A stretch of 9,620 nucleotides of DNA from CALBPI01 sp039821645 (GTDB lineage: Bacteria; Pseudomonadota; Gammaproteobacteria; Steroidobacterales; Woeseiaceae). How positions within the stretch are numbered: position 1 is the first letter of the stretch; every line of letters starts with the position of its first letter. The position numbers and the translations under genes were made by a program. This document shows, in pieces, positions 1 through 6,654 of this stretch. The notes under the pieces were generated by a model. It had not been told where the DNA came from. It did no database searches and saw only the letters and a program-made list of their open reading frames with translations. The stretch spans positions 1-9,620 of the forward strand of contig JBCBNU010000076.1 in the NCBI GenBank assembly GCA_039821645.1, read 5' to 3'.

Positions 1-1
1 A

Positions 2-97
2 GACTGGGACGTTTCGCGAGATGCGCCTTATTTCGGATTCAAGATCCCTGGCACTGAAGACAAGTTCTTCTACGTCTTGTTGATAGCTTTCTCGTAG
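2..97 (+). pseudogene. metG: 3'-truncated methionyl-tRNA synthetase fragment (metG remnant; 5' side outside window)
   Basis: Reading from base 2, the plus strand encodes DWDVSRDAPYFGFKIP followed by GTEDKFFYV. This is the highly conserved stretch of class I methionyl-tRNA synthetase that normally continues with WLDAPIGY. Here the match ends after the Val codon at 74-76. The frame then runs through six unrelated residues (LLIAFS) to a TAG at 95-97. The expected next residue is the Trp of the methionine-binding pocket (Trp253 in E. coli), and the KMSKS loop and anticodon-binding domain would follow, so any product from this copy should be inactive. The 5' part lies outside the window, so I cannot tell whether an otherwise intact gene is cut here. 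I am confident of the family because the match is a near-invariant motif in one uninterrupted frame. I am less sure whether this is a genuine pseudogene or an assembly join. Confidence 0.75.
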
Positions 98-1128
98 GCA
101 TCCCGACCACTGATCATCGCGGTGTCGTAAAGCTCCTGCAGCGCGGTGTCCATGGTCTTCATGCCTTGCGCACCGCCGCTCTGGATGGAGTTTTCCAGCT
201 GGTCGATTTTCCCTTGCCGAATCAGGTTACTGATCGCCGGTGTGTTGATGAGGATTTCCAGAGCAGCAACCCGGCCCGGCTTTCCTTTGGTCGCGACCAG
301 TTGCTGCGAGATGATGCCCTTCAGAGAGGTCGACAGCATCGTGCGGATCTGCGCCTGCTTCTCAGCCGGAAACGAGTTGATGATCCGGTCGATTGTCGGC
401 GCTGCGCCATTGGTGTGCAGAGTGCCCATGACCAGAATGCCCATCTCGGCGGCGGTCACTGCGATGCTGATGGTTTCGAGATCGCGCATCTCGCCGACGA
501 GAATCACATCGGGGTCTTCTCGCAAAGCCGAGTGCAGCGCGCTCGCAAAGTCGGAGCTGTGCTTTCCAATTTCTCGCTGGCTGATCAGGCAGCCTTTGCG
601 GATGTGCACGAATTCGATGGGATCCTCGATCGTGAGAATATGGCCCTTCAGACGATTATTCAGCTCGTCGATCATCGCGGCGAGCGTCGTGGACTTACCC
701 GAACCGGTCTTGCCCGTCACGAGGATCATGCCCTGTGGTTGGCGACACAAATTGCGCACCGCCGCTGGCATTTTCAAATCTTCGAGTGTTAGCGTTTTCG
801 TCGGGATCGTCCTCAGGACAGCGCCCATGCCGTTCAGCTGGCGCAGTACATTCACACGGAAGCGCGAGAGGCCCGGAATTTCATAGGCGAAGTCGGCACT
901 GTTTTCCTGCTCGAAATGGCGTCGCACTGAAGGCGACATGATTTCGTACAACGCGTCTTCGACGTGCGCTTGCGCAAGCTCCGAGCCGCCCATGGCGCGT
1001 AGCTCGCCGTGCACGCGAATGCGTGCGGGATCCCCCGCCATGAAGTGCAAGTCTGAACCACCCGAGCGCACGGTCTCCTCGAGATAAGAGTCGATTTTTC
1101 GAACTACGCGTTCTTCTGAGGTCGCCAT
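70..1128 (-). CDS. PilT/PilU-family type IV pilus retraction ATPase, paralog B
   Basis: This is a cytoplasmic hexameric motor ATPase of the PilT family (352 aa), which powers pilus retraction at the inner-membrane platform. An N-terminal PAS-like half (about 1-110, with GGSDLH at 23-28) precedes the RecA-like ATPase core. Visible motifs are Walker A GKTGSGKS (139-146), the Asp box TIEDPIEF (166-173), Walker B DVILVGEMRD (207-216, Glu213), and the His-box end GTLHT (His238). The first His of the usual ETGHLV is Ile231 here. The retraction motif AIRNLIRE reads AISNLIRQ (298-305). LREDPDVILVGEMRDLETI resembles PilT more than PilU. It starts at ATG 1128, 11 bases after the upstream pilT-like stop, so the two are probably co-transcribed; no strong Shine-Dalgarno is visible. 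The stop (72-70) lies inside the metG-like sequence, so the C-terminus, about 20 residues shorter than its paralog's, may be truncated. Confidence 0.9.
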   Translation of the reverse strand: MATSEERVVRKIDSYLEETVRSGGSDLHFMAGDPARIRVHGELRAMGGSELAQAHVEDALYEIMSPSVRRHFEQENSADFAYEIPGLSRFRVNVLRQLNGMGAVLRTIPTKTLTLEDLKMPAAVRNLCRQPQGMILVTGKTGSGKSTTLAAMIDELNNRLKGHILTIEDPIEFVHIRKGCLISQREIGKHSSDFASALHSALREDPDVILVGEMRDLETISIAVTAAEMGILVMGTLHTNGAAPTIDRIINSFPAEKQAQIRTMLSTSLKGIISQQLVATKGKPGRVAALEILINTPAISNLIRQGKIDQLENSIQSGGAQGMKTMDTALQELYDTAMISGRDAYEKAINKT

Positions 1129-1139
1129 CGTATGATCGC

Positions 1140-2234
1140 TCAGCCGTTAGCCATGTCGAGTTGCGGCAGCATTTCAGTGTTGCTAACGAAGCGGTGAAAC
1201 TTTCGCTTGTCGACGGCGTAGCGATACGCATCGTCCGGGTCGATTTCCGACTTTTGGATACCGTCTAGTAGCGCCATATCCATGGTCTGCATACCAGAAT
1301 CCACACCCATTTGAAGTTGTGATTGAATCTGATGCGTTTGGTCGGTGAGGATCAGGTTGCTGATCGCCTTATTGGAGACAAGAATTTCGTGCTTGGCGAC
1401 ACGGCCTTGTCCACCCGGTTTTTTGACCAGCACCTGGGTCACCACCGCTTTGAGAGACTGCGCGATAAAGCTCTTCGTCTGTTCGCGCAGCTCGCCGGGT
1501 AGCGCGTCGATAATGCGATCGATGGTTTTGACAGCGCCGGTCGTGTGCAAGGTCCCGAGAACCAAATGGCCGGTTTCGGCTGCTGTCATCGCCATCGAAA
1601 TTGTCTCCATGTCTCGCATCTCGCCGACAAGAATCACATCGGGATCCTCACGCATCGCGGCGCGTACGCCAGCAGCAAAGCTCGGGATATGCGTGCCGTA
1701 CTCACGTTGTACGACCTGGCTGCGTTGGCTGTGATGGACGAATTCGATTGGGTCCTCAAGGCTGATGATGTTCAGGTTCTTGTTCTGGTTCAGGTGATTG
1801 ATCATCGCCGCAAGCGTCGTGGACTTGCCGGTCCCTGTAGACCCCGTTACCAGCACCATGCCTTGATGGTGGTCGCACAGCGTTTCTATAACCGGCGGCA
1901 GGTTCAGCGAACTCAGCGTTGGTATGTTGTTCGGGATGCTCCGGAAGACAGCGCCGACGCCCGTGTCTTTGCGGAACACGTTGACTCGAAATCGACCGAT
2001 TTCCTCAGCGACATAGGAAAAGTCGAGATCACTGCCATTGGCGAACTTTTCCTGCTGGGCCTGGGTCAGGATCTCCGCGACATAGTTGTTAAGTTCAGAT
2101 TCGCCCAAATCACGAAACTTGATAGGCAGCAGATCTCCACTCATGCGCAACATTGGCGGGACGCCAACGGCAAGATGTATGTCGGAGCAGCCCTGAGCGA
2201 GGCCGAGTTTTAGGAACGCATCTATTCGAGCCAT
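1140..2234 (-). CDS. PilT-family type IV pilus retraction ATPase, paralog A
   Basis: This is a second PilT-type motor ATPase, 364 aa from ATG 2234. I chose that start because it puts the GCSDIH motif at residues 15-20, about where PilT proteins have GASDLH. An in-frame TTG at 2297, directly after the kinase stop, would add 21 residues and cannot be excluded. Motifs are Walker A GSTGTGKS (131-138), the Asp box SLEDPIEF (158-165), Walker B DVILVGEMRD (199-208, Glu205), and an intact His box ETGHLVLGTLHT with both histidines (His223, His230). The AIRNLIRE retraction motif is strongly altered to AISNLILT (290-297), losing both arginines and the final acid. The C-terminal tail is about 20 residues longer than in paralog B. 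The gene lies between the kinase gene and paralog B on the same strand with short gaps. It is probably the middle gene of a three-gene operon. A canonical PilT may exist elsewhere in the genome. Confidence 0.9.
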   Translation of the reverse strand: MARIDAFLKLGLAQGCSDIHLAVGVPPMLRMSGDLLPIKFRDLGESELNNYVAEILTQAQQEKFANGSDLDFSYVAEEIGRFRVNVFRKDTGVGAVFRSIPNNIPTLSSLNLPPVIETLCDHHQGMVLVTGSTGTGKSTTLAAMINHLNQNKNLNIISLEDPIEFVHHSQRSQVVQREYGTHIPSFAAGVRAAMREDPDVILVGEMRDMETISMAMTAAETGHLVLGTLHTTGAVKTIDRIIDALPGELREQTKSFIAQSLKAVVTQVLVKKPGGQGRVAKHEILVSNKAISNLILTDQTHQIQSQLQMGVDSGMQTMDMALLDGIQKSEIDPDDAYRYAVDKRKFHRFVSNTEMLPQLDMANG

Positions 2235-2297
2235 GCGCTGACTATCGAACAGCTTTTCTGCGTTGGCAAGTGCGCAGGTCGAGTTTAACCGCTCCAA

Positions 2298-4703
2298 TCA
2301 GAGCTTTACCGACTCCAGTGCGTCGCGCACTTCCTGCATCGACTGGTGTCGTTCGGCTTTGTCGACAGACATGAGCTTGGTGACGATGGCGGCGAGGTCG
2401 TCGGGGATCTTGTCGTTCAATTCCTGACAGTGTGCTGCCTTGCCTTGCACGTGCTGGTACATCACGGACATATGGTCACCGCGTGTGTAGGGCGGTGATC
2501 CGGTGATCATCTCGTAGAGAATGACGCCAAGGCTATAGACGTCGGCCGTTTCCTCGACTTTCTTGCCAAGAATTTGTTCCGGGGCCATGTACTTGGGTGA
2601 ACCGATGACATAGCCGGTCTTGGTGAGCTGTGTGTCACCGCTCTTCGCTGCAGCCGCAACACCGAAGTCCACGATCTTCAGCAGCCCCGTTTCGTCAATA
2701 AGGATGTTGGCTGGTTTGAGGTCGCGGTGGATAACGCCGGCGCCATGTGCCACACCCATGCCCGTGGCAATGTCATTCGCATAGCCGAGCGCCTTCGCGA
2801 ATGGCATCGGTTTTTCGGCAGCGATCTCTGCACTCAGTGTGTGCGAGTCAAAGTACTCCATCGAGATCGCGTAGTTGCCTTGGATATGCAGAAAGTCATA
2901 AATACGGATCACGTTCGGGTGTGTAATGCGACGCGAGAACTTCAATTCGTGAACAAAGCGTTTCATCATCTCTTCGTCGGACGAAACATTCGGGTTCAAG
3001 AACTTGAGAATAAGCTCCTCGCCGACGACGGTGTCTTCCATTAACAGCACCGTGCCAAACGCACCTTTACCAATACGTTTGACGAATCGGTAACGATTCT
3101 CAACCACATCCCCGGGTTCGAGCGTTGAAATGTCCAGCGGGCCTGTTTCGGTTTTCGCAACCTGTTCGGCCGCTTCCTGCAGCGCCTTGTTTGCTTCTTC
3201 GTCGTTGAGCAGCAGCGTACCGGCCTGACCCTCCGTGAGCTTCTCCGCCTTGCGGTTCTGCTCACGCACTGCCTCGGAGAAGCGAGTCTGCAGGGTTTCC
3301 AGGGCGAGATCGGCGGCTTCGGAGAGCTGATGGTCGGTGCCCTCCTGAATATCGATCAGTTTGTCGCGAACGGCGGCTACATCCCCCTCCTGTACGAGCA
3401 TGGCCACGGCTTTCATCGCTTCAACGCGAATCTCACGGTTGCCCTTGAGCATCATCGGCGCGATCTTGCCGGCAACACGTCGATCCCCGAGTTTTCCGAG
3501 GGCACGAACGACGGTGGGGTCTGATTTTTCGTTCTTGCCGAGCATGCCGGCGAGCACAGGAACAGCGCGCGTATCGCCGATCTCCGCAAGTGCATCCACG
3601 GCACGCTCGCGCACCCACCAATCGTCGTCCTTGGTCGCGTGCAGCAATTGATCGAACGCTTGCGGGTCTTTGGTTGCGTTAAGAATCTCGATCGCAGCGC
3701 GGCGGATTTCCTGGTCTTCGTCTTTGACCAGTCGCATCACCGCTTTGACCACCCGAGGTCCGCCGATTTGCGCCAGCGCGTCGGAGGCGCGTGCTCTTAC
3801 CCACCAGTCATCATCGCGCACCGCATTCAAGAGATCCTTAATGGAGTCGGGTGTGCCGATCTCATTCAGCACTTCAACCGCCGCGCGACGGCTGAATTCG
3901 TTTTCGTCTTTGAGCGCCGGAATCAAATGGCGAATGGTATCGGGGTGGTTGATGCGGACGATGACGTCGACAGCCTTGTTCTGCACGTCGACGTCGGTAT
4001 CGGTCAGTAGCGAGCAAATCAGCTTGATGTTGCTGCCCCCGCCCATTTTGCTGAGTCCGTTCAGTGCGGCGACACGGATCATTTTGTTGTTACTGTTGAG
4101 CTGATTCTCCAAGGCACTTGCGACGTCCGGGCGATTGAATCGGCTCAGGATTTCGATGATATGCATGCGCACGATCGGGTCTTTGCCCGTCAATCGCGCC
4201 AATAGATCGGGAATCTGTTCCTCACGAACGATATTCCCGACCATCCGGAACAGCACTGCTTGTTCATTCGGCTGCAGGTCGTAGGCCTTGCTCAGCAGCG
4301 CTGGCACGCTCAGACGGTCTTTGTGCGTGTTGATGACCTCCAGAACCGCGCCGGTCGAGATCTCGTCTTCATCGAGCAGCTTCAAAATGGCGCTGGGGTC
4401 GACCTGTTTGCTGCTGGAGAGCGCCCACGCCGTTCCGGAGACGACGCGAGGGTCGCCGTCCGAAAGGCCTTCGACGAAATGCTTGAGTGTTTTTGTGTTG
4501 GCGAGCTCGCTCAACACATCGACGAGCGCCATAGTCTGCTTCTTGTTGGCACTAGCCAGCGCTTCCGTGACGCGAGGGACCGCTGCGCCGCCGAGTTTTT
4601 TCAACTTCATGAGCGCTTTTTCCGCCGCCGGCTCGTAAATGTCCTCGGCGGACATGAGTTGTTCGATCAGACGATCGGCTTTGTAAGCGGTAAGAAAATT
4701 CAT
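2298..4703 (-). CDS. HEAT-repeat scaffold protein with C-terminal Hanks-type Ser/Thr protein kinase
   Basis: This is an 801-aa protein from ATG 4703. A GTG at 4736 would add 11 residues and neither start has a convincing Shine-Dalgarno; MNFLTAYKADRLIEQL looks like a natural N-terminus. Residues about 30-470 are HEAT repeats in helical pairs of about 31 residues. The phrase DDDWWVR(A/E)RA.DALA.IG occurs twice, 62 residues apart (297-314 and 359-376). A charged linker (about 473-534) leads to a complete kinase domain: Gly-loop GKGAFG (545-550), Lys567, alpha-C Glu586, HRDLKPAN (659-666, Asp661), DFG (679-681), activation-segment threonines 691, 694 and 696, APE (707-709) and alpha-F Asp721. All catalytic residues are present, so it should be active. 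There is no membrane segment or extracellular sensor, so it is likely cytosolic, with the HEAT array binding partners. The pilT-like genes follow it on the same strand, which suggests that the motors or their regulators are substrates. That is inference. Confidence 0.92.
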   Translation of the reverse strand: MNFLTAYKADRLIEQLMSAEDIYEPAAEKALMKLKKLGGAAVPRVTEALASANKKQTMALVDVLSELANTKTLKHFVEGLSDGDPRVVSGTAWALSSSKQVDPSAILKLLDEDEISTGAVLEVINTHKDRLSVPALLSKAYDLQPNEQAVLFRMVGNIVREEQIPDLLARLTGKDPIVRMHIIEILSRFNRPDVASALENQLNSNNKMIRVAALNGLSKMGGGSNIKLICSLLTDTDVDVQNKAVDVIVRINHPDTIRHLIPALKDENEFSRRAAVEVLNEIGTPDSIKDLLNAVRDDDWWVRARASDALAQIGGPRVVKAVMRLVKDEDQEIRRAAIEILNATKDPQAFDQLLHATKDDDWWVRERAVDALAEIGDTRAVPVLAGMLGKNEKSDPTVVRALGKLGDRRVAGKIAPMMLKGNREIRVEAMKAVAMLVQEGDVAAVRDKLIDIQEGTDHQLSEAADLALETLQTRFSEAVREQNRKAEKLTEGQAGTLLLNDEEANKALQEAAEQVAKTETGPLDISTLEPGDVVENRYRFVKRIGKGAFGTVLLMEDTVVGEELILKFLNPNVSSDEEMMKRFVHELKFSRRITHPNVIRIYDFLHIQGNYAISMEYFDSHTLSAEIAAEKPMPFAKALGYANDIATGMGVAHGAGVIHRDLKPANILIDETGLLKIVDFGVAAAAKSGDTQLTKTGYVIGSPKYMAPEQILGKKVEETADVYSLGVILYEMITGSPPYTRGDHMSVMYQHVQGKAAHCQELNDKIPDDLAAIVTKLMSVDKAERHQSMQEVRDALESVKL

Positions 4704-4728
4704 GTACGACTGGTGGCAGAGAAACTGG

Positions 4729-4836
4729 CTAGACACCGTATTGGTGCGGTCCCCGAAATTTTTGTTGCTGCCTCCTGACGACCGTTGATCTCACCGTGCG
4801 AGCACCGTGCATCGCACTCGGATGTTTCGGCGCCAA
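4729..4836 (-). CDS. possible 35-codon leader ORF upstream of the kinase gene
   Basis: An Arg/Gln-rich 35-residue frame starts at TTG 4836 and ends at TAG (4731-4729). An AAAGGAG Shine-Dalgarno-like run on the minus strand (about 4842-4848) sits 5 bases before the TTG, a better ribosome site than either start of the kinase gene. The candidate extended -10 at 4858-4866 would begin the transcript about 15 bases ahead of this frame. The stop lies 7 bases inside the GTG alternative of the kinase, or 25 bases ahead of its ATG, so translation could be coupled. I recognise no family. The peptide is basic and may simply be non-coding leader sequence that happens to be open. Confidence 0.25.
   Translation of the reverse strand: MAPKHPSAMHGARTVRSTVVRRQQQKFRGPHQYGV
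4792..4810. repeat. direct repeat of CACCGTG, 11-base period
   Basis: CACCGTG occurs at 4792-4798 and 4803-4809, one helical turn apart. Each copy is itself a short palindrome around a central C, and the second extends to GCACCGTGC. It lies in the transcribed leader of the kinase operon, so it could be an operator or an RNA element. It is short enough to be chance. Confidence 0.2.
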
Positions 4837-4857
4837 GGTGTCTCCTTTCCGCGCCAG

Positions 4858-4866
4858 ATTATGCCA
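4858..4866 (-). promoter_or_regulatory. candidate extended -10 promoter for the kinase-pilT-pilT operon
   Basis: The minus strand reads TGGCATAAT, an extended -10 (TGn) followed by a hexamer one base off TATAAT. There is no good -35 at 16-18 bases, which is tolerable for extended -10 promoters. Transcription would begin near 4851, leaving a leader of about 150 bases before the kinase ATG. This was judged by eye only. Confidence 0.4.
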
Positions 4867-4923
4867 CATCAGAGGGTGCTCAGCTGCTCGGCAGTGCCTT
4901 TGAACCCCGTCGTGGTCGAAAAT

Positions 4924-4951
4924 GTGACCCTGCTCCCAATTCCGCTACACT
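4924..4951 (+). promoter_or_regulatory. candidate sigma-70 promoter for mrp-dcd
   Basis: GTGACC (4924-4929, sharing TGAC with the consensus) and TACACT (4946-4951) are separated by 16 bases. Transcription would start near 4958, giving a leader of about 26 bases that contains the Shine-Dalgarno. The spacing to the mrp start supports the call. Confidence 0.5.
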
Positions 4952-4970
4952 TTCGCGCTTTGCAATGCGC

Positions 4971-4975
4971 AGGAG
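4971..4975 (+). promoter_or_regulatory. Shine-Dalgarno that fixes the mrp start
   Basis: AGGAG lies 8 bases before TTG 4984. It selects that codon over the upstream in-frame GTG at 4807, which would add 59 residues with no Mrp-family character and would start upstream of the candidate promoter. Confidence 0.7.
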
Positions 4976-4983
4976 TTCGCGGT

Positions 4984-6081
4984 TTGAGCGCGAAAAACAC
5001 AGGCGAAATCAATCTGGAGCAGGCGATACTGAATGCGGAGCTTCCCGGGCTCGGCCGTTCTTTGGCAGCGCTTGGTGCGCGCATCGACCTCGCCGCAGTA
5101 GCCGATCAGTTCGATATCGGCATCGTGATGCCAGTCGCCTGTGAGGGTTTGTGGGACGCGATTGAAGCCCGCATACGGAGCTGCGCAGAAGCTGAGGGTA
5201 TGGAGATTCATGATGTTCGTTTACGCACCGAGATTCCCGCCTACGGCGTGCAGCGCAGTCTGAAGCGACTGCCTGGAATCGGCAACCTGATCGCGGTGAG
5301 TTCCGGCAAGGGTGGTGTCGGCAAGTCGACTGTGGCGGTGAATCTCGCGCTCGCCTGGCAGGCAGAGGGCGCACGGGTTGGCATTCTCGATGCCGATGTT
5401 TACGGGCCCAGTCTGCCGCGCATGCTGGGACTCCCGGCTGAGCCACCGAACAGCATTGATGGAAAACAGTTCGTGCCAGTAGCCGCGCATGGGCTGCAGG
5501 CGATGTCGATCGGGTTGTTGCTCGACGACAGCGCGCCCGCGGTATGGCGGGGGCCGATGGCGACCTCCGCTTTGAACCAGTTATTGCGGCAAACCGCGTG
5601 GCGCGAATTAGACATTTTGATTATTGATATGCCTCCGGGTACGGGAGACATCCAGCTGACGCTGGCGCAAACGGTGCCAGTTGCCGGTGCGATCGTGGTG
5701 ACTACCCCGCAGGACGTTGCCTTGAGTGACGCGCGAAAGGGGTTGGAGATGTTCCGTAAAGTGTCGGTGCCCTTGCTCGGGATCGTCGAGAATATGAGTA
5801 TTTATCGCTGTCCAAGCTGTGGCTACACCGCCTCGCTCTTCGGTCAGGGCGGTGGCGAGAAGCTGGCGCACGAAACTGGTCTCAGGTTGCTTGGAGAGCT
5901 ACCGCTCGACCCGGCCGTCGGTCAGGGGCTGGACGCCGGCCAACCCACGGTGGCAGCGGATCGGGACAGCGAGTTGTCGCATCGCTTCCGTCAGATCGCG
6001 ATCAGCGCAGGCCTGGCGCTCGCGGAAGGGCGACGCGACTACAGCATGGCATTCCCGGAAATCGTGGTAGAGGACACTTGA
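4984..6081 (+). CDS. mrp: Mrp/ApbC (NBP35-type) iron-sulfur cluster carrier ATPase
   Basis: Mrp/ApbC is a cytoplasmic P-loop ATPase that binds a [4Fe-4S] cluster, usually as a dimer, and delivers it to apo-proteins. The protein is 365 aa from TTG 4984, chosen for its AGGAG at 8 bases; E. coli Mrp is similar in length. Residues about 8-85 form the small N-terminal MIP18/DUF59-like domain. The ATPase domain has the deviant Walker A GKGGVGKS (108-115), the family signature VGILDADVYGPSLP (132-145), Walker B IIDMPPGTGD (213-222), and the cluster-binding CPSC (Cys276, Cys279). The sequence around it, ENMSIYRCPSCGY (269-281), is typical of bacterial Mrp. dcd follows after 3 bases, so the two form an operon, an arrangement familiar from other gammaproteobacteria. 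In many of those, metG lies divergently upstream; here the kinase operon takes that place. Confidence 0.96.
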   Translation: MSAKNTGEINLEQAILNAELPGLGRSLAALGARIDLAAVADQFDIGIVMPVACEGLWDAIEARIRSCAEAEGMEIHDVRLRTEIPAYGVQRSLKRLPGIGNLIAVSSGKGGVGKSTVAVNLALAWQAEGARVGILDADVYGPSLPRMLGLPAEPPNSIDGKQFVPVAAHGLQAMSIGLLLDDSAPAVWRGPMATSALNQLLRQTAWRELDILIIDMPPGTGDIQLTLAQTVPVAGAIVVTTPQDVALSDARKGLEMFRKVSVPLLGIVENMSIYRCPSCGYTASLFGQGGGEKLAHETGLRLLGELPLDPAVGQGLDAGQPTVAADRDSELSHRFRQIAISAGLALAEGRRDYSMAFPEIVVEDT

Positions 6082-6084
6082 ACA

Positions 6085-6651
6085 ATGAGCATCAAATCCG
6101 ATCGATGGATTCGTCGTATGGCGGAGTCGGGAGGCATGATCGAGCCGTTTGAACCCGGTCAGGTTCGTGAGGCGGGCGGTAAGCGGCTGGTGAGTTACGG
6201 GACGTCGAGCTATGGCTACGACGTGCGCTGTTCGCGAGAGTTTAAGGTGTTCACCAACATCAATTCGGCCATCGTCGACCCGAAAGCATTCGACGAGTCG
6301 AGTTTTGTGGATATGGAGTCGGACACCTGCATTATTCCGCCAAACTCGTTTGCGCTTGCGCGCACCGTTGAGTATTTCCGGATTCCGCGCAACGTGCTGA
6401 CCATCTGTCTTGGCAAATCCACCTACGCGCGTTGCGGCATTATCGTCAACGTGACGCCGTTGGAGCCCGAATGGGAAGGTCAGGTGACGCTCGAGTTCTC
6501 GAACACGACGCCTTTGCCCGCGCGCATTTACGCCAACGAAGGTGTGGCGCAGATGCTGTTTTTCGAGTCTGATGAGGTGTGCGAGACTTCTTATAAGGAC
6601 CGTGGCGGGAAGTATCAGGGGCAGACCGGCGTCACGGTACCGAAGACCTGA
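6085..6651 (+). CDS. dcd: dCTP deaminase
   Basis: This enzyme deaminates dCTP to dUTP, the main route to dUMP for thymidylate synthesis in many gammaproteobacteria. It is a homotrimer related to dUTPase. The 188-aa protein is full length for the family. Visible features are the SYGTSSYGYDVR region (37-48), GKSTYARCG (110-118) with the conserved Ser112 and Arg116, and PLEPEWEG followed by QVTLEFSN, where Glu137 corresponds to the catalytic general base (Glu138 in E. coli). The C-terminal KYQGQTGVTVP is the flexible lid segment. GAGGA at 6070-6074, 10 bases before ATG 6085, is a good ribosome site inside the end of mrp. The gene is the second of the mrp-dcd operon and ends only 3 bases from the stop of the convergent purN. 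Confidence 0.97.
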   Translation: MSIKSDRWIRRMAESGGMIEPFEPGQVREAGGKRLVSYGTSSYGYDVRCSREFKVFTNINSAIVDPKAFDESSFVDMESDTCIIPPNSFALARTVEYFRIPRNVLTICLGKSTYARCGIIVNVTPLEPEWEGQVTLEFSNTTPLPARIYANEGVAQMLFFESDEVCETSYKDRGGKYQGQTGVTVPKT

Positions 6652-6654
6652 CGA

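Noticed and set aside
146..886. Long plus-strand open frames antisense to the downstream pilT-like gene
   Set aside because: They mirror a gene with full PilT motifs, have skewed composition and no recognisable domain.
2235..2297. TTG 2297 as the start of the upstream pilT-like gene
   Set aside because: It is possible, abutting the kinase stop, but the extra 21 residues do not look like PilT and there is no ribosome site. ATG 2234 was preferred; it was not firmly excluded.
3595..3850. DNA repeat suggestive of a mobile or CRISPR-like element
   Set aside because: The repetition is in frame and explained by HEAT units in the protein. No CRISPR array, transposase or terminal inverted repeats were found anywhere in the window.
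4260..4778. Plus-strand 172-codon frame opposite the HEAT region
   Set aside because: It is antisense to clear HEAT-repeat coding sequence, with no ribosome site or recognisable motif.
4807..4983. N-terminal extension of Mrp from GTG 4807
   Set aside because: The extra 59 residues have no family similarity and would start upstream of the candidate promoter. TTG 4984 has an ideal AGGAG.
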